A stretch of DNA of 64,000 nt from Oceanicola sp. S124 (GTDB taxonomy: Bacteria; Pseudomonadota; Alphaproteobacteria; Rhodobacterales; Rhodobacteraceae): positions 1 to 64,000 of the forward strand of contig NZ_AFPM01000335.1 of assembly GCF_000220565.1 (NCBI RefSeq), in the 5' to 3' direction. A model generated the notes under the pieces. The model did not search any database. It worked only from the letters and a program-made list of their open reading frames with translations, and was not told the DNA's origin. Positions 43,200 to 51,610 of this stretch are shown piece after piece. The number at the start of each line of letters is the position of its first letter. Position 1 is the stretch's first letter. Position numbers and translations under genes: made by a program.

Positions 43200-44186
43200 A
43201 TGGCTTTCAAACATCTTCGCACGGCGCTGGCCGTTGCGGGCCTGGCCCTGACCGCGTCCGGCGCCTCGGCCCAGTTCGCCCCCGAGCAGCCCGAGTGCAT
43301 CGCCCCCGCCAACCCCGGCGGCGGCTGGGACTTCACCTGCCGCCAGGTGGGCAAGACCATGCAGGACATCGGCCTGATCTCGAAGACCATGCAGGTCGTC
43401 AACCTGGCCGGTGGCGGTGGCGGTGTCGCCTATGCCGAGGTGGTCAACAAGCGCAATGACAGCAGCGACCTGATCGTCGCCGCCTCGACCGCGACCGCCA
43501 CGCGCCTCGCCCAGGGCGCCTACCCGGGCAACACCATGGACCAGGTCCGCTGGCTGGCCTCGATCGGCGCCGACTACGGCGTGATCGCCGTCGCCGCCGA
43601 CAGCGATATCGAGACCCTGCCCGAGCTGCTGGACATGATCAAGAATGACCCCCGCTCGGTCTCGGTGGCCGGTGGCTCTGCCGTGGGTGGCTGGGATCAC
43701 CTGAAGGTGCTGATCGCCGCCAACGCCTATGGCGTCGAGGACGTACGCACCGTCAAGTACATCGCCTTCGACGGCGGCGGCGAGGCCGTGACCCAGCTGC
43801 TGGCCGGCTCGGTCCAGGCCTTCACCGGCGACCTTTCCGAAGCCAAGGGCTTTGTCGACAGCGGCGACATCAAGGTCATCGCCGTGCTGGCCCCCGAGCG
43901 CCTGGAAGGTGAATTCGCCGCCTTCCCGACCGCCAAGGAACAGGGCGTCGACGCCATCGGTGCCAACTGGCGCGGCTTCTACGCCCCCGCCGGCATGACC
44001 GATGAGGCCTATGACGCATGGGTCTCGATGATCGGCGAACTCTACGCCTCGCCCGAGTGGAAAGAGATCATGGCCGCCAACGGCCTGGCCCCGCTGAACC
44101 TGCAGGGCGCCGAGTTCGAGACCTTCGTGTCGGACAGCGTGACCCAGATCCAGGACATCTCTCGCGAGATCGGCATCATCAAGTAA
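43200..44186 (+). CDS. tctC: tricarboxylate-binding protein TctC
   Basis: 328 residues; signal peptide ending ASA-QFAPEQPECIAP. The mature protein carries PANPGGGWDFTCRQVGK, the binding loop of the TctC subgroup that serves tricarboxylates, with a Cys pair (C in PECIAP and in FTCRQ) that probably forms a disulfide. ATG follows GAGGAGG. It differs clearly from the Bug proteins at 4247, 8293 and 16936. Its linkage to TctDE makes it the best candidate in the window for citrate/tricarballylate-type uptake. Confidence 0.93.
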   Translation: MAFKHLRTALAVAGLALTASGASAQFAPEQPECIAPANPGGGWDFTCRQVGKTMQDIGLISKTMQVVNLAGGGGGVAYAEVVNKRNDSSDLIVAASTATATRLAQGAYPGNTMDQVRWLASIGADYGVIAVAADSDIETLPELLDMIKNDPRSVSVAGGSAVGGWDHLKVLIAANAYGVEDVRTVKYIAFDGGGEAVTQLLAGSVQAFTGDLSEAKGFVDSGDIKVIAVLAPERLEGEFAAFPTAKEQGVDAIGANWRGFYAPAGMTDEAYDAWVSMIGELYASPEWKEIMAANGLAPLNLQGAEFETFVSDSVTQIQDISREIGIIK

Positions 44187-44195
44187 ACCAGGCTC

Positions 44196-44229
44196 GCGCG
44201 CGCGGAGGGCATCCCCCTGCCGCGCGCGC
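44196..44229 (+). promoter_or_regulatory. intercistronic hairpin between tctC and tctB
   Basis: GCGCGCGCGG-N14-CCGCGCGCGC: a perfect 10-bp stem, starting 10 nt after the tctC stop. No T-run. The same arrangement follows other binding-protein genes here. Confidence 0.6.
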
Positions 44230-44248
44230 TTCTTTCCGGGAGGTCAGA

Positions 44249-44680
44249 ATGAGCGACCGTATCTTCGGAGCCTTCGGGCTTCTTCTTGCCCTGTTCTACG
44301 CATGGGCCACCCTGCAGATCGAGGAAAGCTTCCTGTCGGACGAGGTCGGCCCCAAGACCTTCCCGCTGGTTATCGCGGTGATCCTCGGCCTGTCGTCCGC
44401 CGTCATCGCGCTGCGCCCCGACGAGAACCCCGTCTGGCCGCCGCTGAGCCGCCTGGCCGAAATCGGCGCCGCGGTCGTGGTGATGATCCTCTACGCGGAA
44501 TTCCTGCCCGAGGTGGGCTTTGTCATCGCCACCGCGCTGGCCGCCGCCTACCTGACCTGGCGCCTCGGCACCCGGCCGCTGCAATCGCTGCTGGTCGGCG
44601 TCTGCACCTCGGTCGGCATCTACGTCATCTTCCATCTCGTGCTGGGGCTCTCGCTGGCCCGCGGCCCGCTCGGCTTCTGA
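44249..44680 (+). CDS. tctB: TTT small membrane subunit TctB
   Basis: 143 residues with four hydrophobic segments (about 5-22, 36-54, 69-101 as two, 112-135). ATG 44249 follows GGGAGGT; the frame is open further upstream, but only inside tctC. Identified by size, topology and place between tctC and tctA; carries the TctB-typical PKTFPLVIAVILGL. Confidence 0.88.
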   Translation: MSDRIFGAFGLLLALFYAWATLQIEESFLSDEVGPKTFPLVIAVILGLSSAVIALRPDENPVWPPLSRLAEIGAAVVVMILYAEFLPEVGFVIATALAAAYLTWRLGTRPLQSLLVGVCTSVGIYVIFHLVLGLSLARGPLGF

Positions 44681-44690
44681 GGAGACCCCG

Positions 44691-46229
44691 ATGGACATCA
44701 TGTCTTCCCTCGGCGACGGCTTCCTGATCGCCCTCACCTGGCAGAACCTCGGCCTTGCGGTGCTGGGCTGCTTCCTCGGCACCATCATGGGCGCCCTGCC
44801 CGGCCTCGGGCCGTCCAACGGCGTCGCCATCCTGATCCCGCTGGCCTTCACCCTGGGGCTGGGCGCCACGCCCTCGCTGATCCTGCTGACCTCGGTCTAC
44901 TACGGGGCGATGTACGGCGGGCGGATCAGCTCGATCCTGCTGGGCATTCCCGGCGATGAGCCCGCCATGATGACCGTGCTCGACGGCCACCCCATGGCCA
45001 AGGCGGGCCGCGCCGGCGAGGCGCTGTCGCTCTCGGGCGTTGCCTCCTTCGTCGGCGCCTTCCTGGCCACCTGGGGCCTGATCTTCCTGGCCCCGCAGCT
45101 GGTCAAGTTCGCCCTGCTCTTCGGCCCGGCGGAATACTTCGCCCTCTTCGCCCTGGCCTTCGCCACCCTCGGCGGGGTCTCGTCGACCAACCAGGCGAAA
45201 TCGGCCTTTGCCGCCATGCTGGGCCTCGGCCTGGCCGTCGTCGGCGTCGACACCCAGACCGGCGTGCCGCGCCTGACCTTCGGCGAGGTCCACCTCTATG
45301 ACGGTCTCGACTTCCTCGTCGCCATCGTCGGCCTCTTCGCCCTCTCCGAGGTCTTCATCTTCCTCGAACACCGCCACGGCGAAGCCGATGCGGACAGCAA
45401 GAAGATCGAGGTCGGCCGCCTGACCCCGTCCTGGGCAATGCTGAAGTACTGCACCCCGACCATGCTGCGCACCTCGGTGCTGGGCTTCGTGGCAGGCGTG
45501 CTGCCCGGTGCGGGGGCCTCTCTGGGCTCGTTCATCTCGTACTCCATGGAGAAGAAGCTGGTCGACAAGAAGGGCACCTTCGGCACCGGCGATCCGCGCG
45601 GCGTCGCGGCGCCCGAGGCCGGCAACAACGCGGCCGCAGGTGGCGCGCTGGTGCCCATGCTCTCGCTCGGGGTGCCGGGGTCGGGCACGACCGCCGTGCT
45701 GCTGGCGGTGCTGCTGGCGCTCAACATCACGCCGGGGCCGCTACTGTTCCAGAACAACCCCGACGTGGTCTGGGGCCTGATCGCGGCGCTGTTCATCGCC
45801 AACATCATGCTGCTTCTGATGAACATCCCCATGGTGGGCCTGTTCACCCGCGTGCTGATGATCCCGCCGCGGATCCTGATGCCCATCGTGGCCATGGTCA
45901 GCTTCGTCGGCATCTACGGCATCTCGGGCAGCTCGTTCGACCTGCTGGTGATGATCGCCTTCGGCGTCGGTGGCTGGGTGCTGCGCAAGCTCGACGTGCC
46001 GCTGGTGCCGATCATCCTCGGCACGCTGCTCGGCAACACGATGGAGAACAACCTGCGCCGCGCCGTGACCATCTCGAACGGCGACTACATGACCCTGATC
46101 GACAGCCCCCTGTCCATCGGCCTGTGGACCGTCGCCATCGTCGGGTTCATCCTGCCGATCTTCGTCGGCAAGCTGGTCAAGGGCCGGATGCGCGCCCGCC
46201 GCGACGCCGAGGGCTCGACCTCGGACTGA
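44691..46229 (+). CDS. tctA: TTT large membrane subunit TctA
   Basis: 512 residues, about 11-12 helices. Signature repeats GALPGLGPSNGVAILIPLAF and GVLPGAGASLGSFISYSMEK, plus LGVPGSGTTAVLLAVLLAL. The last residues are basic (KGRMRARRDAEG), the expected cytoplasmic tail. Closes the tctCBA operon, with a clear terminator 30 nt later. Uses a cation gradient to import the acid delivered by TctC. Confidence 0.95.
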   Translation: MDIMSSLGDGFLIALTWQNLGLAVLGCFLGTIMGALPGLGPSNGVAILIPLAFTLGLGATPSLILLTSVYYGAMYGGRISSILLGIPGDEPAMMTVLDGHPMAKAGRAGEALSLSGVASFVGAFLATWGLIFLAPQLVKFALLFGPAEYFALFALAFATLGGVSSTNQAKSAFAAMLGLGLAVVGVDTQTGVPRLTFGEVHLYDGLDFLVAIVGLFALSEVFIFLEHRHGEADADSKKIEVGRLTPSWAMLKYCTPTMLRTSVLGFVAGVLPGAGASLGSFISYSMEKKLVDKKGTFGTGDPRGVAAPEAGNNAAAGGALVPMLSLGVPGSGTTAVLLAVLLALNITPGPLLFQNNPDVVWGLIAALFIANIMLLLMNIPMVGLFTRVLMIPPRILMPIVAMVSFVGIYGISGSSFDLLVMIAFGVGGWVLRKLDVPLVPIILGTLLGNTMENNLRRAVTISNGDYMTLIDSPLSIGLWTVAIVGFILPIFVGKLVKGRMRARRDAEGSTSD

Positions 46230-46258
46230 TCACGCGCGCCTGACGACAAGGTTACAGA

Positions 46259-46290
46259 ACGCCCGGCCCCGCGCCGGGCGTTTTGCTTTG
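46259..46290 (+). terminator. rho-independent terminator after tctA
   Basis: ACGCCCGGC-ccgc-GCCGGGCGTT stem (9 bp) followed by TTTTGCTTT. The best intrinsic terminator in the window. Confidence 0.85.
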
Positions 46291-46364
46291 CGCATGGGCG
46301 GCCTTGCGCCACTGTGGTTTGGACCTCTGCCGGAGTGATCTACCTATAGGCGAGGAAACGTAAC

Positions 46365-47591
46365 ATGAGACACCAGACCGGAGCCATCATGAAACACGCC
46401 GACCGCATTGCCGCCATCGCGGCGGTGGCGGCCATAGCCGCCCTGCTGCTCAGTACCCCTGCCCTGTCGCAGGACTTCAACGCCGACCCGCCCAATGCGC
46501 CCGACCAGCGCCCCGCCTTCCCCGATCAGACACGCGCCCCGGTGGTGGACCGGGGCGTGACGCTGACCCGCCAGGTCATCGCCAGCGGGCTGGAAAATCC
46601 CTGGGGCATGGAGGAACTGCCCTCCGGTGACTGGCTGGTCACCGAGCGCCCCGGCCGCATGCGGCTGGTGTCGCGCGACGGAACCGTCTCGGCCCCGATC
46701 CGTGGCCTGCCCGAGGTCGACGCCCGCCGTCAGGGCGGGCTGCTGGATGTCACCGTGGCGCCCGACTTCGACCAGACCCGCCGGGTGTGGTGGAGCTATG
46801 CCGAACCCCGCGAGGGCGGCCGAAACGGCACCTCGGTCGCCACCGGAGTGCTCTCGGACGACGCCAGCCAGATGAGTGATGTGGCGGTGATCTTCCGCCA
46901 GACCCCGGCCTGGGCCTCGACGCTGCACTATGGCTCGCGGCTGGTCTTCGACCGGGATGGCGCGCTATTCGTCACCACCGGGGAACGCTCGAACCCCGAG
47001 CCGCGCCAGCTGGCCCAGGATCCCGCGACGCACCTCGGCAAGGTGCTGCGCATCGCACCCCTTGGCGGCCCGGCGCAGGGCAATCCCCGCCCCGAGGGCG
47101 CCGTGCCCGAGCTCTGGTCTCTGGGTCACCGCAATATCCAGGGCGCGGCCCTGGCGCCCGATGGCCGCCTCTGGACGGTCGAGCACGGACCGCGCGGCGG
47201 GGATGAGCTGAACCGCCCCGAAGCGGGCCTGAACTACGGCTGGCCGGTGATAACCTACGGCCAGGACTACTCGGGCCGTCCCATCGGCGAGGGCCGCACC
47301 GAGGCGCCGGGGATGGAGCAGCCGGTCTACTACTGGGATCCGGTGATCGCCCCCTCGGGCATGGCCTTCTACGACGGCGCGATGTTCCCCGGCTGGCGCG
47401 GCTCGGTGCTGATCGGCGGGCTGGCCGGCCAGGCGCTGGTGCGGCTGACGCTGGAAGACGGGCGCGTCACCGGCGAGGCGCGCTACCTGCAGGGACAGGG
47501 ACGCATCCGTGACGTCGCCGTGGCCAGCGACGGCGCTGTCATGGTGCTGACCGACAGCGGCAACGGGGCGCTGGTGCGCGTGACACCCTGA
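46365..47591 (+). CDS. PQQ-dependent aldose/sorbosone dehydrogenase family protein (YliI/Asd type)
   Basis: 408 residues with a signal peptide (IAAVAAIAALLLSTPALSQ) and a six-bladed propeller. Landmarks are SGLENPWGMEELPSGDWLVTE, RQGGLLDVTVAPDF with a strand of the PQQ pocket, the catalytic-His region LHYGSRLVFDRDG, SLGHRNIQG, VEHGPRGGDELN and NYGWPVITYG. These soluble periplasmic enzymes oxidise aldoses to lactones using PQQ and pass electrons to the respiratory chain. ATG 46365 has GAGGA 8 nt upstream; ATG 46389 (MKHADRI) with GGAG is an equal alternative that gives a tidier signal peptide. Monocistronic between two other units. Confidence 0.9.
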   Translation: MRHQTGAIMKHADRIAAIAAVAAIAALLLSTPALSQDFNADPPNAPDQRPAFPDQTRAPVVDRGVTLTRQVIASGLENPWGMEELPSGDWLVTERPGRMRLVSRDGTVSAPIRGLPEVDARRQGGLLDVTVAPDFDQTRRVWWSYAEPREGGRNGTSVATGVLSDDASQMSDVAVIFRQTPAWASTLHYGSRLVFDRDGALFVTTGERSNPEPRQLAQDPATHLGKVLRIAPLGGPAQGNPRPEGAVPELWSLGHRNIQGAALAPDGRLWTVEHGPRGGDELNRPEAGLNYGWPVITYGQDYSGRPIGEGRTEAPGMEQPVYYWDPVIAPSGMAFYDGAMFPGWRGSVLIGGLAGQALVRLTLEDGRVTGEARYLQGQGRIRDVAVASDGAVMVLTDSGNGALVRVTP

Positions 47592-47690
47592 CACCCTGCC
47601 TGCCCCCGACAGGGCCAGCGGGCGGGCGGGAAGGCTTCCGCAGAACGGCCCATCTGGCTAGGGTCCCCGGCAACCCCACCGGAGATCGCC

Positions 47691-48158
47691 ATGCTGACCC
47701 ATCCCCGCCCCGCAGTCCTGTCCGTCGCCCTGCGCGGCAACGAGGTGCTGCTGGTCCGTCGCGCCAATCCCCCCGATGCCGGGCTCTGGGGCTTTCCCGG
47801 CGGCAAGCTGGACCTCGGAGAGACCCTCGCAGAGGCCGCCCTGCGCGAGTTGAAGGAAGAGACCGGCCTGACGGCGCTCTCTGCCGGGCCGGTGCTGGGC
47901 GCGCAGGACGTGATCGTTCCCGGCGAAGCGCTGACCGGCTCGCCGGATGAGTCGCAGGGCTCGTCCCCGCCTCCTCCGCTTTTCCACTACGTGCTGATCG
48001 CCCTGCGTTGCGAGTTGCCGGAAAATGCCCCGCCGCCTCAGGCCGCCGACGACGCGCTTGAGGCCCGCTGGGTTGCCGTGGACGAGATCGCCGCCCTCAG
48101 CTGCAGCGAGGGTGTCGAGACCCTGGCCCGTCAGGCTCTTGGCCGCGCGACCGACTGA
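47691..48158 (+). CDS. NUDIX hydrolase
   Basis: 155 residues with a perfect Nudix box: GGKLDLGE, then [12 protein letters not shown], giving GX5EX7REXXEEXGL. Hydrolyses a nucleoside diphosphate linked to another group, needing Mg2+. The rest is not diagnostic: ADP-ribose/NADH-type and MutT-like housecleaning enzymes have the same core. A 14-residue segment [14 protein letters not shown] inside the fold looks like an insertion loop. Good ribosome site (CCGGAGA) before ATG. Confidence 0.88.
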   Translation: MLTHPRPAVLSVALRGNEVLLVRRANPPDAGLWGFPGGKLDLGETLAEAALRELKEETGLTALSAGPVLGAQDVIVPGEALTGSPDESQGSSPPPPLFHYVLIALRCELPENAPPPQAADDALEARWVAVDEIAALSCSEGVETLARQALGRATD

Positions 48159-48321
48159 TCCCGGCAAGCCCCTGTCCTGCTGCAATTTATGCACCTCTCT
48201 GGGGGGCCTGCGCGGGTTCCCGAGCGAAATGCTTGCTGTCGGGGGGCCAAATCCGACCGAAAAACTGGGCTTTCAACACCCGAGAGAATCACTCAACTAT
48301 TTGTTTTTATTTATTTTTTTA

Positions 48322-48358
48322 TTGCACCCCCGAAACCAGCGGCCTATACAGGGTGCAA
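48322..48358 (+). promoter_or_regulatory. promoter embedded in an inverted repeat
   Basis: -35 TTGCAC (48322-48327), 17-nt spacer and -10 TATACA (48345-48350), following an AT-rich run. The perfect inverted repeat TTGCACCC (48322-48329)...GGGTGCAA (48351-48358) brackets this core, overlapping the -35 and the start region. Looks like a regulated promoter for the small Cys-rich gene about 65 bp downstream. Confidence 0.6.
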
Positions 48359-48421
48359 GACAGCAAGCAAGCGACCCGCCAGCCAGCTATCCGTGAAACG
48401 CCAGCTCGACAGGATCAGCCC

Positions 48422-48616
48422 ATGTCCACGCATTGCAGCTCTTGCGCCTTCTACGAGGACCACAAAGCCAACTCCGCCAGCCAGCTCTCTGACGCCGGCC
48501 TGTGCCGCGCCAACCCGCCCGTGACCCAGAAGGACGCCGACAGCCGCGGCTTCTGGCCGGTGGTGCAGTCCAGCGACTGGTGCGGCAAGTTCGCCAACGC
48601 CTTCCCGGCGGAATAA
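48422..48616 (+). CDS. small cysteine-rich protein of unknown function
   Basis: 64 residues: starts [15 protein letters not shown] and holds four Cys (a C-x2-C pair at 5 and 8, one in AGLCRANPP and one in [10 protein letters not shown]). It has no signal peptide or membrane segment. The spacing would suit a small zinc or iron-sulfur site, but I do not recognise a named family. AGGA lies about 9 nt upstream of ATG 48422. Upstream there is a strong promoter within an inverted repeat and downstream a hairpin with TTTT (48757-48784), so it looks like an independently controlled one-gene unit. Confidence 0.65.
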   Translation: MSTHCSSCAFYEDHKANSASQLSDAGLCRANPPVTQKDADSRGFWPVVQSSDWCGKFANAFPAE

Positions 48617-49030
48617 ACCTTCCGGACGGGTCCCAGCCCGCCCCCAAGCCAGCCGCGGACATCCCATCGCGACCCGGTCGCGTTCCGCAGGCCAGCAAGG
48701 ACGCAAGCCCGGCCCCCATCCGAAAGACCTGCCTGCCACCTTCGGGATGGCAGGACAAGGCAGCCCTCCGGGGCTGCCTTTTGCCGTTCCTGCGGCAGGG
48801 AACGCACTGCTCCGGCCAAGGGCCAGCCCGGAAGGCATGACGAAAAGGTGAACGCGGGACAGGTGGCCCCGGGCTCGAAGTTGACGCTACGCGGCATCAG
48901 ATGCGCGCACTTCGTAGCGGCGCCGAGCAGTTTCGCGAGACAGCCACGCGAAGGCTCGGCCCACAAGCCCTTCCATGGTCCCATTTGCGTCCCGCCTCAG
49001 CCAGCTACGCTGTGATCTGTTGTTGTAAGA
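48617..49030. other. 414-bp gap without a recognisable gene
   Basis: Apart from the terminator at 48757-48784 I see no supported feature. The part from 48841 to 49030 probably carries the promoter of the following AroE-like gene, but no convincing -35/-10 pair stands out. Confidence 0.4.
48757..48784 (+). terminator. rho-independent terminator
   Basis: AAGGCAGCCC-tccg-GGGCTGCCTTTT: an 8-bp GC stem (10 with the A-T pairs) followed by a TTTT run, 140 nt after the small Cys-rich gene. The A-run before the stem could let it work in both directions. Confidence 0.75.
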
Positions 49031-49957
49031 GTGTCCCCAGTTACAGAAATGGCGATTGCGAACGCGATACCAGGGCCCCCGCAAGCGACCCGTATCGGGC
49101 TGGCCGGGGAGGATGACCGGCTGGTGCCGGTGGCCGAAGCCCTCGAACGGGAGGCGCAGCGGTGCGACCTGCCCTTGCGGATCCGGCGCTTCGAGCTGGA
49201 GGGCCCCTATCGGCCCGGCGATGTCGCCCGGCTGATCGCCGCCGCCCGCAAGGCCCGCTTCGACACCCTGCACGTCACCGCACCCCTGCTTGGCGAACTG
49301 ACAGAGATGATCAACGACAGCGCGCCCGAGGCGACCAGCGGCGGTCTGTTCGACACGATTTTCCTGGACAGCCAGTACCCTCTGCGTGGCTGCGACGCCG
49401 GCACCTGGTCCCTTGCTGCGGCCCTGCCGGAATTCCTGCGCGCCCGGTCCGCGGATCACGTCCTGATCCTGGGCGCCGGCTCCGAGGCACATTCGGCTGC
49501 CCTGGCGCTGGCGGCCCGGGGGATCACCAGGCTGACCTTTCACGACCCGGACATGAGCCGCGCCGCCACGCTGGCCAATCTGATGCAGGCGGGGACGGGA
49601 CTTCGCTGTGCGCTGCTGGCCTCGACCGACGGGATCTTCCACGAGTTCTCGCGCCCAGGCATGACCCGCGGCTGGATCGACGGCATCGTCCATGCCCCAG
49701 CGCCTGACCGCAGGATCCCCGTGATCGCGGGGCTGGCGCCGCCGCTCTGGCTGATCGACCTGGCGAGCCCGGGCGCCGAGACCCGACTGTCTTCCGAGGC
49801 CCGCCGCGCGGGATGTGCGGTGCTGGACGGCCGCCGGATCGCCGGGCGGCGCGGCGCGCGGGTGTTGCACTGCAGCCTGGGCAACGGGAAGCCCGGCTGC
49901 GCGCTTCCCTGGTCGGCGCAACAGCTGCCGACACCTCGACAGATCGCCACCCGCTGA
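49031..49957 (+). CDS. shikimate dehydrogenase-like protein with altered active site
   Basis: About 302-308 residues; the start is GTG 49031 or ATG 49049, neither with a good ribosome site. The fold of AroE is traceable: a catalytic-domain segment FDTLHVTAPLLGELTEMIND where AroE has NVTxPHK, GCDAGTWSLAAAL where AroE has NTDxxGF, and a Rossmann loop ILGAGSEAHSAALAL. The catalytic Lys of the HK pair is Leu and the NTD motif is CDA, so shikimate dehydrogenase activity is doubtful. It could be a diverged quinate/shikimate-type oxidoreductase or a decaying gene. Not part of an operon. Confidence 0.7.
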   Translation: MSPVTEMAIANAIPGPPQATRIGLAGEDDRLVPVAEALEREAQRCDLPLRIRRFELEGPYRPGDVARLIAAARKARFDTLHVTAPLLGELTEMINDSAPEATSGGLFDTIFLDSQYPLRGCDAGTWSLAAALPEFLRARSADHVLILGAGSEAHSAALALAARGITRLTFHDPDMSRAATLANLMQAGTGLRCALLASTDGIFHEFSRPGMTRGWIDGIVHAPAPDRRIPVIAGLAPPLWLIDLASPGAETRLSSEARRAGCAVLDGRRIAGRRGARVLHCSLGNGKPGCALPWSAQQLPTPRQIATR

Positions 49958-49985
49958 TCGTCGCGCCTTGGGTCTGAGCCCGGCC

Positions 49986-50093
49986 TCAGCCGCGCAGGAG
50001 GCCCGACCGCAGCAGCAGCCATTCCGTGTAGCCGCCCTTTCTGGGCGCAATGAGGCAATGCAGGACGAAGCGCAGCGGCGAAAGTTCGGTCAT
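49986..50093 (-). CDS. possible 35-residue small protein
   Basis: ATG 50093 is preceded by GGGGGA at 4-5 nt and reads MTELSPLRFVLHCLIAPRKG and on to WLLLRSGLLRG, then TGA. One short hydrophobic stretch. It overlaps nothing on the other strand. Recognised only from its start context; no homologue is known to me, so it may be chance. Confidence 0.25.
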   Translation of the reverse strand: MTELSPLRFVLHCLIAPRKGGYTEWLLLRSGLLRG

Positions 50094-50233
50094 GGTATCC
50101 CCCGATCCATGGTCTGACTGGTCGCAGACCTATCCTGGCGCGATGACAGGGATGTGACGCGCCCACCCACGGGTCGGCGCTCTTTCCGGCGGCAGCGCCG
50201 GTCTCGGCCCACGGAGGGCCTCGCCCGCCGCAC

Positions 50234-50283
50234 CCGGACCTTCGGCCGGGCGATGCACCCGGACCTTCGGCCGGGCGATGCAC
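50234..50283. repeat. 25-bp tandem duplication
   Basis: Two identical 25-bp units beginning CCGGACCTTCGGCCGGGCGA, directly adjacent. The unit contains a small inverted repeat (CCGG...CCGG). About 100 bp upstream of the pseudouridine synthase gene. Confidence 0.85.
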
Positions 50284-50380
50284 CCGCTCTGGCGGCCCCC
50301 CCAACCGCGACCGCCTTACCCCGCCCTGGTTCGGCACGGGCCTACTGGATTTCCGTCCGGGCAACAGCTAGGCAGGCGCC

Positions 50381-50950
50381 ATGGCGCGCACCCTTCTCTT
50401 CAACAAACCCTTCGGCACCCTGCCCCAGTTCACCGACCGCGGGACAGAGGGCAGTCCCCGGGCGACCCTCTCGGACCACGTTCAGGTGAAGGGCGTCTAC
50501 CCCGCCGGCCGACTGGACCGCGACAGCGAGGGGCTGATGGTGCTGACCTCGGACGGGCGACTGCAGGCACGGATCGCGGACCCCAAGCACAAGCTGGCCA
50601 AGCTCTACTGGGTCCAGGTCGAGGGGCTTCCGGACGATGCCGCACTCGCGGCGCTGCGCAATGGGGTGACCTTGAAGGATGGCCCGACCCGACCCGCCGA
50701 AGCCCGGCGGATCGACGCCCCGGAGGGGCTCTGGCAGCGTGACCCGCCGATCCGGGTCCGCAAATCGGTTCCTGACAGCTGGATCGCTCTCGAGCTGCGC
50801 GAGGGGCGCAATCGCCAGGTTCGTCGGATGTGCGCCCATGTGGGGCACCCCTGCCTGCGCCTGATCCGGGCCGCCATCGGGCCATGGCACCTTGACGGTC
50901 TGCAACCCGGCGAATGGCGCGACGCCCCCGACCGGCCCCTGCGCGGTTGA
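50381..50950 (+). CDS. rluE: 23S rRNA pseudouridine synthase (RluE/RsuA family)
   Basis: 189 residues without an S4 domain, as in RluE. Family motifs are [10 protein letters not shown] at the N terminus, the catalytic-Asp segment [32 protein letters not shown] and the C-terminal [23 protein letters not shown]. RluE modifies U2457 of 23S rRNA in E. coli; the short length and absent S4 domain favour this over RluB/RsuA. Stand-alone gene. Confidence 0.88.
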   Translation: MARTLLFNKPFGTLPQFTDRGTEGSPRATLSDHVQVKGVYPAGRLDRDSEGLMVLTSDGRLQARIADPKHKLAKLYWVQVEGLPDDAALAALRNGVTLKDGPTRPAEARRIDAPEGLWQRDPPIRVRKSVPDSWIALELREGRNRQVRRMCAHVGHPCLRLIRAAIGPWHLDGLQPGEWRDAPDRPLRG

Positions 50951-51610
50951 TCCCGATAGCCTGCGTTGCCGCAGCTCGGCCGGGCCGGTGCAGGACAATG
51001 CCTGCAGCCAAAGTCAGGCAAGGCCCCTGAGCCGGTCCGCGCCGGGCGCTTGTTGATGCGATTCAACAGATGTGACTTTCCGCACGTGGCTTTTCTTCGC
51101 CAGCCGCAGGCCACTGCCCCTGCCGGATCCCGAGGGCGGGATGGAGATCACAAGCGTCAAAGCCTCGCAGGGAGACTCAAAAATACAATAATTACAAATT
51201 ATTACGCCACGCAATTAACTCAGCGCAGCGAACATCATGCCGTACCCCATCCGGCCATGCCAGGGCCGGGGTCCGGCGACTACCACCTTCGACTTGAGAC
51301 CGACCGGCACGTCCGGGGGACTATTGCCACGAGGTCTCACTCCGCTGAGGTCGCCTCGGCAACAGCTCCAGGTCGGGCCCCCGACCCGGCTCTCGCAGCT
51401 CGTCGCCAGGCCAACTGGGAACGTCCGGGTGACCAGTCATCATCGGAACAAGGACCCAAGAGCGCAGCCTGAGCGAGCAAAAAGAACCCACGGCCAGGTC
51501 AAAGGGGCATGCGGAAGGACGGCCCCGAACACTTGACTATTTCAGACAGGAGACCCCCAGAAAACCTGTGGATAAGTCTTCATGCCTTCACTTTGCCAAC
51601 ATCATGCATC
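50951..51610. other. 660-bp gap without a recognisable gene
   Basis: The largest gap in the window. It contains an AT-rich patch (about 51178-51220) unlike its surroundings and, at 51567-51575, a TGTGGATAA that matches a DnaA box on the other strand. Possible short frames show no conserved pattern. Function not assigned. Confidence 0.4.

Larger units (their letters stand above)
49958..50380. other. 423-bp gap between AroE-like and RluE-like genes
   Basis: Holds the doubtful small frame at 49986-50093 and a tandem duplication at 50234-50283. Otherwise nothing recognisable. Confidence 0.4.

Noticed and set aside
48189-48524. Longer coding frames covering the AT-rich region before the small Cys-rich gene
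   Set aside because: They run through a promoter and AT-rich DNA and encode low-complexity sequence; only the part from ATG 48422 looks coding.
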